A stretch of DNA of 64,000 nucleotides from HGM13006 sp900757695 (lineage in GTDB: Bacteria > Bacillota > Clostridia > Oscillospirales > Oscillospiraceae): the NCBI GenBank assembly GCA_959607825.1, contig CAUHNW010000006.1, positions 62,001 to 126,000 of the forward strand, read 5' to 3'. Below, piece after piece: positions 26,802 through 35,617 of this stretch. The notes beneath the pieces are model-generated. The model ran no database searches and was not told where the DNA came from. It was given only the letters and a program-made list of their open reading frames with translations. The position numbers and the translations under genes were made by a program. How positions within the stretch are numbered: the stretch's first letter is position 1; each line of letters opens with the position of its first letter.

Positions 26802-27407
26802 TTAATTCCCGGTTAAATTCAGTGCCGGGTTCACCGCATAGATGTTCTGCCGATCCAGCTGATCCTTCAAAACCTCCATGGCCTCACCAAACCTCTGGAA
26901 ATGCACCACCTCCCGGGCACGGAGGAACTTGATCACATCATTCACGTCCGGGTCATCGGATAAAAGCAGAATGTTGTCATAGGTGCTTCTGGCCTTCTGC
27001 TCTGCTGCCATATCCTCCGAAAGATCCGCCACCGGGTCTCCGGTGACAGCCATGCTGGCGGCGCTCCACGGAAATCCGGAGGCGGCAGTGGGGTAGACCC
27101 CTACGCCGTGATCTACGAAATAAGGGGCAAAGGCGCTGTTTTCCAGCTCCGAATCCTTCAGATTCCGGGTCAGCTGGTGTACCAGTGTTCCAACCATTTC
27201 AAGGTGCCCCAGCTCTTCCGTCCCAATATCTGTCAGAAGTGCCTTGACCTTACTGTTCGGCATGCTGTAGCGCTGGGACAGATACCGGAGGGAAGCGCCG
27301 AGCTCACCATCTGGTCCGCCATATTGACTGATTATGATACTTGCCAGCTTTGGATTGGGCTTGCGGATATGGATGGGATATTGAAGCCGCTTTTCATAGA
27401 CAAACAT
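26802..27407 (-). CDS. cotJC: spore coat protein CotJC, manganese catalase family
   Basis: A 201-residue four-helix-bundle protein of the Mn-catalase/CotJC family. It begins MFVYEKRLQYPI and contains the metal-ligand segments ELGASLRYLSQRY, TEELGHLEMV and a C-terminal AREVVHFQRFGEA. In spore formers CotJC sits in the coat and is made in the mother cell; catalase activity is reported for some members. It follows the fused cotJA-cotJB gene by three bases, the usual cotJ order. Confidence 0.93.
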   Translation of the reverse strand: MFVYEKRLQYPIHIRKPNPKLASIIISQYGGPDGELGASLRYLSQRYSMPNSKVKALLTDIGTEELGHLEMVGTLVHQLTRNLKDSELENSAFAPYFVDHGVGVYPTAASGFPWSAASMAVTGDPVADLSEDMAAEQKARSTYDNILLLSDDPDVNDVIKFLRAREVVHFQRFGEAMEVLKDQLDRQNIYAVNPALNLTGN

Positions 27408-27410
27408 GAA

Positions 27411-27887
27411 CTACACCTCCTTCTGATGGGCTTCCGGCTGGGAGATCTCCGCCACGGGGCTTCCGTCCCATGGCCAAGGGTCCCGTGACCAGTCACTGCC
27501 GTCGCTGGCGGTGAGCTGTAGGGGGCCATACCGGCGCTCATATTCCGCCGTGCCCTCGCCATAGAGCTTATTATACTTCATGAACAGCTGCCGTGCCTCC
27601 TGATCGTCTCCGTGGGTGTCCAGATACAGCCCCAGCTCCTGCACCGCAAAGCCAAGGGCCATAAGCTCCTGTAAGGGGGTGGGGTCCTTTCCGGCCTCGT
27701 TGACCATGCACCGGTAGGGGAGATCCAGTCCCGGAAACAGGGTGCCCCGGGCCAGCGCCTTACCCGCCTGATAGCTGCCATCTGTATTCCGCTGCACCGG
27801 AACATAGGGCACTGCCAGCATGCCGCAGGAAGGCAGGATGCCGGTGGTGACGGGATTGCATGGGGTATTCGTCATACTCTGATCCAA
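27411..27887 (-). CDS. fused CotJA-CotJB spore coat protein
   Basis: A protein of about 158 residues that joins two normally separate coat proteins. The N-terminal half (about 20-65) is CotJA-like: LAVPYVPVQ, then ALARGTLFPGLDLPY. The C-terminal half (about 75-130) is CotJB-like: LMALGFAVQELGLYLDTHGDD, then FMKYNKLYGEGTAEYERRYGPL. A TTG at 27887 has AAGGAGG nine bases before it and is my preferred start; an ATG at 27875 is the alternative but is badly spaced. The C terminus adds a Trp/Pro-rich tail of about 30 residues. No clear sigma-E promoter was found upstream. Confidence 0.82.
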   Translation of the reverse strand: MDQSMTNTPCNPVTTGILPSCGMLAVPYVPVQRNTDGSYQAGKALARGTLFPGLDLPYRCMVNEAGKDPTPLQELMALGFAVQELGLYLDTHGDDQEARQLFMKYNKLYGEGTAEYERRYGPLQLTASDGSDWSRDPWPWDGSPVAEISQPEAHQKEV

Positions 27888-27958
27888 TGTAAGATGCCTC
27901 CTTTTCAAGTTTTCAGGCCAGCCTATGCAGGGAATGCAAAATCTGTTCGGATTATGGC

Positions 27959-27987
27959 TTTTCACGGGGGAATTTCTATGCTATAAT
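27959..27987 (+). promoter_or_regulatory. promoter of the membrane protein gene at 28083
   Basis: TTTTCA, 17 bases, TATAAT with an extended TGC. A leader of about 90 bases follows. Confidence 0.5.
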
Positions 27988-28082
27988 GACGAGGTTCACA
28001 ATTGACGCGTGATGAAACATGACGCTATGACAGGCAAAAACTTCCGTTCCATTGCCTGTCCCCAGAAAGGAATCCTGTTTTT

Positions 28083-28706
28083 ATGGCTTCAAACAATCAG
28101 AAAAAGCCCGAATTTTCCGCCCGCTCCGCCGATCCCAACGTGATGACCAGCACGGACTTCTCCTTTGTCCGGAAGCACTGGTATGTTGGCATCAAGGTAC
28201 TGGCCCTCTATGCCATCTTTGCCATCCTCACCAGCTCCTTCTCCGTGCCTCTGTGGGTCAACTGGACGGTTTCCATCATTCTGCTAATCCTCTGGGTGTA
28301 CTTTGACTATACCGATATCTATAAGCTGGCCATGCGGGACTACAACGTGGTCAAGTACGGGTATATTGAATATGACCCCAAGCGTGGCCTGAAGACCGGC
28401 CTGCTGGCCCAGATTCCCGGCCTTGTGTGCGTGCTGCTCATGTGTGTGCTGTCTCTTGGCTCCGGCACATGGTCGGATCTGTTTTCTGTGCTGTGGCTGG
28501 TGTTCTATTCTCCCTTTGCGTCCTTCGTTGGGGCCATGAAGATGGCCATCAACACCTCCGTCTGGGGTTATATTCCCTTTTATCTGATCCCCATGCTGTT
28601 CCAGCCTGTGATCGGGTATCTGGCCTACAAAAACGGCTACAACAACAAGGGCATCTTCTATAAGCTCATCTATAAATCCCGCGACAAGGATAAGCGCCTG
28701 CGCTGA
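28083..28706 (+). CDS. polytopic membrane protein, unknown
   Basis: A 207-residue protein. A polar N terminus (1-30) is followed by about five hydrophobic helices (about 35-75 as two, 107-150 as two, 160-182) and a basic C terminus rich in Lys/Arg (YKSRDKDKRLR). By the positive-inside rule the C terminus is cytoplasmic. AAAGGA lies 12 bases before the ATG. It stands between cotJ and cwlD, so a link to sporulation is possible but unproven. No family is recognised. Confidence 0.7.
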   Translation: MASNNQKKPEFSARSADPNVMTSTDFSFVRKHWYVGIKVLALYAIFAILTSSFSVPLWVNWTVSIILLILWVYFDYTDIYKLAMRDYNVVKYGYIEYDPKRGLKTGLLAQIPGLVCVLLMCVLSLGSGTWSDLFSVLWLVFYSPFASFVGAMKMAINTSVWGYIPFYLIPMLFQPVIGYLAYKNGYNNKGIFYKLIYKSRDKDKRLR

Positions 28707-28720
28707 GGCATAACCGTAAG

Positions 28721-28747
28721 ACACCCTCATAGATTTTATGGGGGTGT
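28721..28747 (+). terminator. hairpin-T terminator overlapping the cwlD start region
   Basis: An 11-bp stem with one mismatch (28721-28731 with 28737-28747) and TTTTT. The ATG of cwlD follows only four bases later, and the 3' arm GGGGGTGT is the only ribosome binding site available to that gene. Confidence 0.7.
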
Positions 28748-28751
28748 TTTT

Positions 28752-29468
28752 ATGAAGCATGGGGAAGCCAGATTTCTATCCTGCATGTATGTGCTGTCGC
28801 TTCTGCTATTGGCGGGCTTTGCAGCCAACGGGCTCCGATCCGCTGCGGCGGTTTCCGCAGAGACGGCGGTGCCTGTGGTCATTGTGCTGGACCCGGGGCA
28901 CGGGGGCATGGACGGCGGCGCAGCCGGTGCCGATGGCACTTTGGAGAGCAGTCTGAACCTCTCCATTGCCCTGAAAACCGATGCCGTTCTGGGTCTGCTG
29001 GGGGAACAGACCCTGCTGACCCGTTCCACCGATGCCGATCTCTCAGGCCCAGAGGCCAAGACCATTTCCCAGAAGAAGGTTTCAGATATCCGCCGCCGGG
29101 TAGAAATCGTCAACAGTCAGGCCGGTGCCTTGCTGCTGAGCATCCACTGTAACACCTACTCTGAGGAGAAATACCACGGCGCACAGGTATTTTATACCGG
29201 AACAGCGTCCAAAGCGCTGGCAGAGGTTCTCCAAGAGGCACTGCAAGCCCATGTGGATCCCGGCAACACCCGAAAAGCAAAAACCATCTCGCCAGACGTA
29301 TATCTCATGAAACACATTACGGCCCCGGGGGTGCTGCTGGAATGCGGCTTTCTCTCCAACCCGGCAGAACTGCGGAATCTGAAGGATCCCGGTTACCAAA
29401 ACCGTCTGGCCGTGACCATCGCCGTCACTGCCGCAGGCTATCGGCCGGAGAATTTCTCCGGGGTATAG
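28752..29468 (+). CDS. cwlD: N-acetylmuramoyl-L-alanine amidase CwlD
   Basis: A 238-residue Amidase_3 protein. After an N-terminal signal helix (about 9-30) the zinc amidase core has DPGHGGMDGG (His ligand), a glutamate in LESSLN, LSIHCN (His ligand) and the catalytic glutamate in LLECGFLSN. CwlD trims peptide side chains during formation of muramic-delta-lactam in the spore cortex. Length and single-domain layout fit CwlD. Related amidases cannot be fully excluded, but the sporulation context supports the call. Confidence 0.85.
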   Translation: MKHGEARFLSCMYVLSLLLLAGFAANGLRSAAAVSAETAVPVVIVLDPGHGGMDGGAAGADGTLESSLNLSIALKTDAVLGLLGEQTLLTRSTDADLSGPEAKTISQKKVSDIRRRVEIVNSQAGALLLSIHCNTYSEEKYHGAQVFYTGTASKALAEVLQEALQAHVDPGNTRKAKTISPDVYLMKHITAPGVLLECGFLSNPAELRNLKDPGYQNRLAVTIAVTAAGYRPENFSGV

Positions 29469-29496
29469 GCCATTTATCCACGAAAGAGGACAAATT

Positions 29497-30864
29497 ATGA
29501 AAGAAAAAACCGTATTTTTCTGCACCTCCTGCGGAAACGAAACCATGAAGTGGCAGGGGCGCTGCCCTGCCTGCGGCCAGTGGAACACCATTGTGGAGCA
29601 CAAAGCCGCTCCAAAGCCCAAAGGGGTTCCTGCCGCCGCTGTGAAAGCCGGCCCGCGCCGCAGTGCCCGGCCGCTTATGGAATTGGACACCACTGATGAG
29701 GTGCGCTTCTCCACGGGCATGACCGAGCTGGATCGTGTGCTGGGGGGCGGCGCCGTTCGGGGCTCTCTGGTATTGGTGGGCGGTGCACCGGGCATTGGAA
29801 AGTCCACGCTGCTTTTGCAGCTGTGCGACTATGTGTCCCGCAGCCTCAAGGTATTGTATGTCTCCGGAGAGGAATCGGAGACCCAGCTGAAAATGCGTGC
29901 TGTACGCCTTGGAGTCTCCGGTGACGGGCTCTATGTGCTGTCGGAAACCGCCATGGAGGACATTCTGGAGACCGTGGAAGAATTGGAGCCGGATGTGCTG
30001 GTGGTGGATTCCATCCAGACCCTCTATACCAGTGAGGGCACCTCCGCTCCGGGCAGCATTACTCAGGTAAAGGAGTGCACCATGACCCTGATGCATCTGG
30101 CCAAGGCCCGGGGCATCACGGTATTTGTGGTAGGGCATATCAATAAAGAAGGCTCTATTGCAGGCCCCAAGGTACTCGAGCACATGGTGGACTGCGTGCT
30201 CTACTTTGAAGGCGACCGCTCCACCTCCTATCGGCTGCTCAGTGCCGCCAAAAACCGCTTTGGCTCCACCAATGAATTAGGCGTCTTTGATATGCACGAG
30301 GGCGGTTTGAAAGAGGTCGAGAACCCCTCCGAAATGCTGCTGTCCGGCCGTCCCCTGAACGCCCCCGGCACCTGCGTGGCCTGTGCCATGGAGGGCACCC
30401 GTCCCATTCTGGCGGAAATTCAGGCGTTGGTGGTATCCTCCAGCTTTAATGTGCCCCGGCGTACCACCGACGGCTTTGACTTTAACCGGGCAACGCTTTT
30501 GATGGCGGTGCTGGACAAGCGGGGCGGTATGCGGCTTTCTGCCTGTGACGGATATATCAACGTCATCGGCGGCCTTACCCTGTCGGAGCCTGCGGCGGAT
30601 CTTCCGCTGATCCTTGCGCTGGCCTCCAGCTATCGGGACAAGGCCATTGCCAACAACGTAGCCGCCATTGGCGAGGTGGGCCTCACCGGAGAGATCCGTG
30701 CCGTCAGCAATCTGGGGCTGCGTCTGGGTGAGCTGAGCCGACTGGGCTTTGACCGGGTGCTGATCCCCCATCAGGGCAGCGCCAAGATCATCCCCCCGGA
30801 GGGTATGACCGTGGTACGGGTCAAAACCATTCGTCAGGCCATTGAAGAAGCTTTGGAGGAATGA
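29497..30864 (+). CDS. radA: DNA repair protein RadA
   Basis: A 455-residue protein of family length. It has an N-terminal four-cysteine zinc finger (CTSCGNETMKWQGRCPACGQW), a RecA-like ATPase with Walker A GGAPGIGKSTLL and Walker B VLVVDSI, the RadA-specific KNRFGSTNELGVF motif and a C-terminal Lon-protease-like domain. It drives branch migration in recombination. The BceR-like gene begins three bases after its stop, so read-through from radA is likely. Confidence 0.97.
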   Translation: MKEKTVFFCTSCGNETMKWQGRCPACGQWNTIVEHKAAPKPKGVPAAAVKAGPRRSARPLMELDTTDEVRFSTGMTELDRVLGGGAVRGSLVLVGGAPGIGKSTLLLQLCDYVSRSLKVLYVSGEESETQLKMRAVRLGVSGDGLYVLSETAMEDILETVEELEPDVLVVDSIQTLYTSEGTSAPGSITQVKECTMTLMHLAKARGITVFVVGHINKEGSIAGPKVLEHMVDCVLYFEGDRSTSYRLLSAAKNRFGSTNELGVFDMHEGGLKEVENPSEMLLSGRPLNAPGTCVACAMEGTRPILAEIQALVVSSSFNVPRRTTDGFDFNRATLLMAVLDKRGGMRLSACDGYINVIGGLTLSEPAADLPLILALASSYRDKAIANNVAAIGEVGLTGEIRAVSNLGLRLGELSRLGFDRVLIPHQGSAKIIPPEGMTVVRVKTIRQAIEEALEE

Positions 30865-30867
30865 CCC

Positions 30868-31548
30868 ATGACCCATCGAATTCTCATTGTGGAGGATGAC
30901 CCGGTGATCGCCGGGGCCATGGCCGGAGCCATCTCCGGCTGGGGCCATCTGGCAGAGGTCGTCCACGATCTCCGGGACATCATGCCCGAGTTCACAGCCT
31001 TCGGGCCGCATCTGGTGCTGCTGGATATCTCGCTGCCCTTTTATGACGGCTACCACTGGTGTCAGGAGATCCGCAAGGTCTCCAAGGTTCCCGTGATCTT
31101 CATTTCCTCCGCCTCCGAAAACCTCAATATCATCATGGCCATGAACATGGGCGGCAACGACTTTATCGCAAAGCCCTTTGACCTCAGTGTGCTTATGGCA
31201 AAGGTGCAGGCGCTGCTTCGCCGCACCTATGATTTTACCAATCAGCCCCTACAGCCGGAAGCCCACGGGGCAGTCCTGCATACAGGCGATGCAAGCCTCA
31301 GCTATCAGGGAAAGAAAATCGAACTGAGCAAGAATGAATACCGGATTCTGGAGGCATTGATGGCCTGCCCCGGGGCCGTGGTCTCCCGGGATGACCTTAT
31401 GGAAAAGCTTTGGGAAACGGACTGCTATGTGGACGAGAACACCCTTACAGTGAACATTGGCCGTCTGCGGAAAAAACTCGCCGCCGCCGGGCTTCATGAC
31501 TTTATTGAGACGAAAAAGGGCATGGGCTATCTGATTCCCAAGGCCTGA
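30868..31548 (+). CDS. response regulator, BceR-like
   Basis: A 226-residue OmpR-family regulator. The receiver has EDDPVI, phospho-acceptor aspartate in LLDISLPFYDGYHW and FIAKPFD. The C-terminal winged helix has LSKNEYRILEAL and ends at GMGYLIPKA. The YDGYHWC segment and the partner kinase are typical of Bce/Vra-type systems that respond to wall-active peptides. It precedes its kinase by 11 bases. A matching operator lies before bceA at 34743. Confidence 0.88.
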   Translation: MTHRILIVEDDPVIAGAMAGAISGWGHLAEVVHDLRDIMPEFTAFGPHLVLLDISLPFYDGYHWCQEIRKVSKVPVIFISSASENLNIIMAMNMGGNDFIAKPFDLSVLMAKVQALLRRTYDFTNQPLQPEAHGAVLHTGDASLSYQGKKIELSKNEYRILEALMACPGAVVSRDDLMEKLWETDCYVDENTLTVNIGRLRKKLAAAGLHDFIETKKGMGYLIPKA

Positions 31549-31559
31549 AAGGACGTATT

Positions 31560-32531
31560 ATGATTCACTGCTATCTGCGCCAATACCGGTTTGCACTGCT
31601 TTTTGCGCTGCTCACATGGTTCTCCTGCGCTGTGGTGCTGCTGCTCTCCGCTCTGCCGGTCACTCCGGTGATTTACGGGCTTGGACTGGGCGGGGCCGCA
31701 GGACTTGTAATGCTGGTTCTGGGGTATTTCCCCTATGCCAGGCGGTTAAAGCTGCTGCGGGAAATGGATCTGATGGATTCGCTGGAGCATCTTCCCAGCC
31801 CTCGTGGTCCGTTGGAGCAGCAGTATCAGGCCTTGCTCCGGCAGCTCTTTGATGCCAAGGCGGCCGCCGTTTCCGCCCAGCAGCAGCGCTATGAGGAAAC
31901 GCTGGACTATTTTACCCTCTGGGCCCATCAGATCAAAACGCCCATATCTGCCATGGATCTGATCCTCCAATCCCGCCCCGATGCCGGGGAAATGAAGGGG
32001 GAGCTGTTTAAGGTGCAGCAGTATGTGTCCATGGCCCTGAACTATCTTCGGATGGGGGAGGGGATCTCGGATTTTGTAATTCGGGAATGCCAGCTGGATG
32101 ACATTCTGCGCACTGCTGTGCACACCTATGCGGGGCAGTTTATCCGTGCCAAGGTGCGCCTTCAATACGCCCCGGTAGAGACTACTGTGCTTACCGACGA
32201 AAAATGGCTGGAATTTGTGGTGGAACAGCTGCTGTCCAATGCCCTGAAATATGCCCCTGGAGGAACCGTGACCATTTCCATGGAGGCTCCCGGCCTGCTG
32301 GCGATTACTGACGACGGTATCGGCATTGCGCCTGAGGATCTGCCCCGGATCTTTGAAAAGGGCTACACTGGGCTTAACGGCCGTCAGGTACGGAAAACCA
32401 CCGGCATCGGTCTCTATCTCTGCCACGAGATTCTCTCCCGTTTGGGCCACCATATTACAATCCGGTCCGCCCCGGGGCAGGGGACAACCGTTCTTCTGGA
32501 CCTCCGGCGGGATACGCTGGAAATTGAATGA
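31560..32531 (+). CDS. intramembrane-sensing histidine kinase, BceS-like
   Basis: A 323-residue kinase with only two N-terminal helices (about 11-33 and 37-57) and almost no loop between them, the hallmark of kinases that sense through a partner transporter. The phospho-accepting His is in LWAHQIKTPISAMD (about residue 122), the N box is QLLSNALKYAP and the G boxes are DDGIGIAP and GIGLYL. It should respond to flux through the BceAB transporter encoded 2.3 kb downstream. It ends at a strong terminator. Confidence 0.9.
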   Translation: MIHCYLRQYRFALLFALLTWFSCAVVLLLSALPVTPVIYGLGLGGAAGLVMLVLGYFPYARRLKLLREMDLMDSLEHLPSPRGPLEQQYQALLRQLFDAKAAAVSAQQQRYEETLDYFTLWAHQIKTPISAMDLILQSRPDAGEMKGELFKVQQYVSMALNYLRMGEGISDFVIRECQLDDILRTAVHTYAGQFIRAKVRLQYAPVETTVLTDEKWLEFVVEQLLSNALKYAPGGTVTISMEAPGLLAITDDGIGIAPEDLPRIFEKGYTGLNGRQVRKTTGIGLYLCHEILSRLGHHITIRSAPGQGTTVLLDLRRDTLEIE

Positions 32532-32542
32532 TCCCTGTATCC

Positions 32543-32577
32543 ATGCGGGTATGCTGAATTTCTCGGCATACCCGCAT
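32543..32577 (+). terminator. terminator after the kinase gene
   Basis: A perfect 12-bp stem (32543-32554 with 32566-32577) followed by TTTTTT. Confidence 0.9.
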
Positions 32578-32594
32578 TTTTTATGAAAACCCTC

Positions 32595-32623
32595 TTGACA
32601 ATTGCGGCAGATGCGTGTAAACT
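32595..32623 (+). promoter_or_regulatory. promoter of psuK-psuG
   Basis: TTGACA, 17 bases, TAAACT, about 45 bases before psuK. Confidence 0.65.
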
Positions 32624-32670
32624 AAGCATTAGATTACGGAATATAAACTTTTCTTTATGGAGGTGAAGCA

Positions 32671-33768
32671 ATGACCCAGCGTGAACGTCAAATTCTGCGG
32701 TGGATTGAGGAAAATCCCATGATCTCTCAGCAGGAGCTGGCCGAGAAGGCCGGTATCACCCGTTCCTCCGTGGCCGTTCATATTTCCAATCTCATGAAGA
32801 AGGGCTTTATCGCCGGGAAGGGCTACGTGCTCCGCTCCGGCACCTATGTGGTGGTGGTAGGCGGCGTCAACATGGACATTGGTGGAAAGAGCTTCGGTTC
32901 TCTCATTAATGGGGATTCCAACCCCGGCTCCGTCACCATGAGCGTAGGCGGCGTAGGGCGGAACATTGCCCACAACATCAGCCTTCTCGGCATGGATGCC
33001 CGGATGCTCAGTGCCGTTGGCGCTGACCTCTACGGCGAAAAGATCGCCGCCACCTGTACCGCCTGCGGGCTGGATTTCAGCCGTGTGCGCACGGTGCCTG
33101 GCGCTTCCACCTCTACCTATGTCTATCTGGGCGGGCCGGACGGCGATATGGCTCTGGCCGTCAGCGACATGGAGGTATGCAGTGAGATCTCTCCTTCGTA
33201 TCTGGAAAAGAACCTGACCCTGCTCAACGGCGCACAGCTGGTGGTCGTAGATGCCAACATTCCTCAGGAATCCATTGAGTTTATCGCCGAGCATGTGACG
33301 CCGCCGATCTTTGCCGATCCGGTATCCGTTACAAAGGCCGCAAAGCTCAAGAGTGTGCTTGGAAAGCTCCACACCCTGAAGCCCAACCGATTGGAAGCGG
33401 AGCTGCTCTCGGATATCCCCATCCACAGTGACGAGGATCTCCGCCGGGCCGCACAGGTTCTGCTGGATACGGGCCTGCATCGTGTCTTTATCTCTCTGGG
33501 CACCCGGGGCGTATTGGCGGCAGACCACAATGAAATGCTGGAGCTGCCCTGTTATCCCGTAAAGGTGAACAACGCCACCGGGGCAGGGGACGCCTTTGTG
33601 GCAGGGCTGGTATGGGCCTATCTTCAGGGCAGCGACCTGAGAAGGTCCACCATGGCCGGTTCCGCGGCCTCCTCCATCTCCATTGAGGGGACGGAGACCA
33701 TCAATGAAGCACTCACAGAAGAAGCATTACTTGCACGAATGAACGAAAATATGGAGGTAATCGTATGA
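32671..33768 (+). CDS. psuK: pseudouridine kinase with N-terminal HTH
   Basis: A 365-residue protein. Residues 1-60 form a winged helix (ISQQELAEKAGITRSSVAVHI). The rest is a PfkB-family sugar kinase with VGGVNMDIGGKS near the start and the catalytic NNATGAGDAFVAG anion-hole motif. This two-part layout, and the overlap with psuG, identify a pseudouridine kinase that makes pseudouridine 5'-phosphate. The HTH may let it regulate its own operon. GGAGGTG precedes the ATG. Confidence 0.9.
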   Translation: MTQRERQILRWIEENPMISQQELAEKAGITRSSVAVHISNLMKKGFIAGKGYVLRSGTYVVVVGGVNMDIGGKSFGSLINGDSNPGSVTMSVGGVGRNIAHNISLLGMDARMLSAVGADLYGEKIAATCTACGLDFSRVRTVPGASTSTYVYLGGPDGDMALAVSDMEVCSEISPSYLEKNLTLLNGAQLVVVDANIPQESIEFIAEHVTPPIFADPVSVTKAAKLKSVLGKLHTLKPNRLEAELLSDIPIHSDEDLRRAAQVLLDTGLHRVFISLGTRGVLAADHNEMLELPCYPVKVNNATGAGDAFVAGLVWAYLQGSDLRRSTMAGSAASSISIEGTETINEALTEEALLARMNENMEVIV

Positions 33769-34688
33769 ACATGAATCGTTTTCTGGACGTAAACCCCGAA
33801 GTCGCCGCTGCCGTTGCAGCCGGTAAGCCCGTTGTTGCCCTGGAGTCCACCATCATCTCTCACGGCATGCCCTATCCCCAGAACGTAGAGACCGCTCTGA
33901 ACGTAGAGAAGATCATCCGTGAGAACGGCGCAGTTCCCGCCACCATCGCCATCATCGGCGGCCGCCTGAAGGCCGGTCTGACCCCTGAGGAGATCGAGTA
34001 TTTCGGCAAGAAGGGGCAGGCCATTGCCAAGGCCAGCCGCCGTGACGTAGCTGCTCTGGTTGCCCGTGGCGAGGACGGCGCTACCACCGTTACCACCACC
34101 ATGATGATCGCCCATATGGCCGGCATCAAGATCTTCGCCACCGGCGGCATCGGCGGTGTACACCGTGGCGCTGAGACCACCATGGACATCTCCGCCGACC
34201 TTGAAGAGCTGGCAAACACCCCCGTGATGGTGGTATGCGCCGGTGCAAAGTCCATTCTGGATCTGGGCCTGACGCTGGAGTATCTGGAGACCCATGGCGT
34301 TCCCGTCATTGGCTATGGCACCGACGAGCTTCCTGCCTTCTACACCCGGAAATCCGGCTTCGGCGTAGACTATCGGATGGACACTCCCACTGAGCTGGCC
34401 AAGACCTTCCACGTACAGCATGAGCTGGGCCTCAAGGGCGGCATGCTGGTCACCAACCCCATCCCCGAGGAGTATTCCATGGATCCTGCCGTCATCAACG
34501 GCGCCATTGATCAGGCCATTGCAGAAGCCAAGGAGCAGGGCATCCACGGCAAGGCTACCACTCCCTTCCTGCTGGCTAAGGTCAAGGAGCTTACCGGCGG
34601 CGACAGCCTGGATTCCAACATCCAGCTGGTCTACAACAACGCTGCGCTGGCTGCAAAAACCGCCTGCGAACTGTGCAAGATCGACTAA
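33765..34688 (+). CDS. psuG: pseudouridine-5'-phosphate glycosidase
   Basis: A 307-residue PsuG protein of family length. Signature stretches are VVALESTIISHGMPYPQN, then FATGGIGGVHRGAETTMDIS with the residues that hold substrate and metal. It splits the C-glycosidic bond of pseudouridine 5'-phosphate to uracil and ribose 5-phosphate. Its start overlaps the psuK stop by four bases. A transporter gene often found with this pair is missing here. Confidence 0.96.
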   Translation: MNMNRFLDVNPEVAAAVAAGKPVVALESTIISHGMPYPQNVETALNVEKIIRENGAVPATIAIIGGRLKAGLTPEEIEYFGKKGQAIAKASRRDVAALVARGEDGATTVTTTMMIAHMAGIKIFATGGIGGVHRGAETTMDISADLEELANTPVMVVCAGAKSILDLGLTLEYLETHGVPVIGYGTDELPAFYTRKSGFGVDYRMDTPTELAKTFHVQHELGLKGGMLVTNPIPEEYSMDPAVINGAIDQAIAEAKEQGIHGKATTPFLLAKVKELTGGDSLDSNIQLVYNNAALAAKTACELCKID

Positions 34689-34700
34689 TCATCATAGACC

Positions 34701-34730
34701 AAGAGGGACAGTCCTATGGCTGCCCCTCTT
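34701..34730 (+). terminator. terminator after psuG
   Basis: An 11-bp stem with one mismatch (34701-34711 with 34720-34730) and a short ATTTTC tail. Confidence 0.55.
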
Positions 34731-34742
34731 ATTTTCTGCAAA

Positions 34743-34781
34743 CCTTACAAAACTGTAAGGTTTCCCGCCATAACTGTAAGG
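34743..34781 (+). promoter_or_regulatory. BceR-type operator with a second site
   Basis: A perfect 7-4-7 inverted repeat CCTTACA-AAAC-TGTAAGG (34743-34760). It fits the TNACA-N4-TGTAA pattern known for BceR/VraR-like regulators. A second TGTAAGG (34775-34781) with a poor left arm lies exactly 21 bases on, two helical turns, as for a secondary weaker site. Both lie just upstream of the bceA -35 region. Confidence 0.75.
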
Positions 34782-34789
34782 CAAATCCA

Positions 34790-34818
34790 TGGCACGTCAC
34801 ACTGCACGATTGTATAAT
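34790..34818 (+). promoter_or_regulatory. promoter of bceAB
   Basis: A weak -35 (TGGCAC), 17 bases, and a consensus -10 TATAAT. A poor -35 behind an upstream operator is expected for an activated promoter. Confidence 0.6.
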
Positions 34819-34852
34819 AAGGCCACAAACATGAAACAGGAGGAAAAATCCT

Positions 34853-35617
34853 ATGTCGATCCTTGAAGTAAGAAATCTCAGAAAGGTCTATACCACTCGC
34901 TTTGGCGGCAATAAGGTAGAAGCTCTGAGCAATGTGAATTTCTCTGTCTCTCAGGGCGAATATGTGGCCATTATGGGAGAAAGCGGCAGCGGCAAAACAA
35001 CGCTCTTAAATATTCTGGCGGCGCTGGATCGTCCAACATCCGGTGAAGTGGTTCTGGACGGGAAGGAGCTGTCCCAGCTGAAGGACAAGGAGCTCTCCGG
35101 CTTCCGCCGGGATAACTTGGGCTTTGTGTTTCAGGACTTCAACCTGCTGGACACCTTCACCCTGGAGGACAACATCTATCTGCCTCTGGTGCTGTCCGGT
35201 ATGGAATACTCGGAGATGAACGGACGCCTCAAAAATCTGGCCGCCAGCCTTGGTATCTCCGGACTGCTTAAAAAATACCCCTACGAAGTCTCCGGCGGAC
35301 AAAAGCAGCGGGCCGCTGTGGCCCGGGCTCTAATCACCCAGCCCAAGCTGATCCTTGCAGATGAGCCCACCGGTGCGCTGGATTCCCGCTCCACAGATGA
35401 TCTTTTGAACCTGTTCCACAGCATCAATCAGACCGGGCAGACCATTGTTATGGTCACCCACTCCGCCCGGGCAGCCAGCCACGCCAGTCGGGTGCTGTTT
35501 ATCCGGGATGGGCAGGTATTCCACCAGCTCTATCGGGCAGGGGAGAGCAGCGGCGCCTTTTATGAGACCATCTCCGACACCCTGACCATGCTTTTGAGGG
35601 GCGGTGAGCAGGCGTGA
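34853..35617 (+). CDS. BceA-type ABC transporter ATP-binding protein
   Basis: A 254-residue ATPase. Walker A is GESGSGKTTLL, the Q-loop is FVFQDFNLL, the signature is VSGGQKQR and Walker B is LILADEPTGALD. The TTRFGGNKVEAL stretch near the N terminus is typical of bacitracin-efflux (BceA) ATPases. It pairs with the permease whose GTG start overlaps its stop. The complex is expected to free wall-precursor targets from peptide antibiotics and to signal to the BceS-like kinase. Confidence 0.92.
   Translation: MSILEVRNLRKVYTTRFGGNKVEALSNVNFSVSQGEYVAIMGESGSGKTTLLNILAALDRPTSGEVVLDGKELSQLKDKELSGFRRDNLGFVFQDFNLLDTFTLEDNIYLPLVLSGMEYSEMNGRLKNLAASLGISGLLKKYPYEVSGGQKQRAAVARALITQPKLILADEPTGALDSRSTDDLLNLFHSINQTGQTIVMVTHSARAASHASRVLFIRDGQVFHQLYRAGESSGAFYETISDTLTMLLRGGEQA

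Noticed and set aside
28083..28706. Assigning the membrane protein between cotJ and cwlD to a named sporulation family
   Set aside because: No sequence signature was recognised and its promoter looks like sigma-A, so it is left as unknown.
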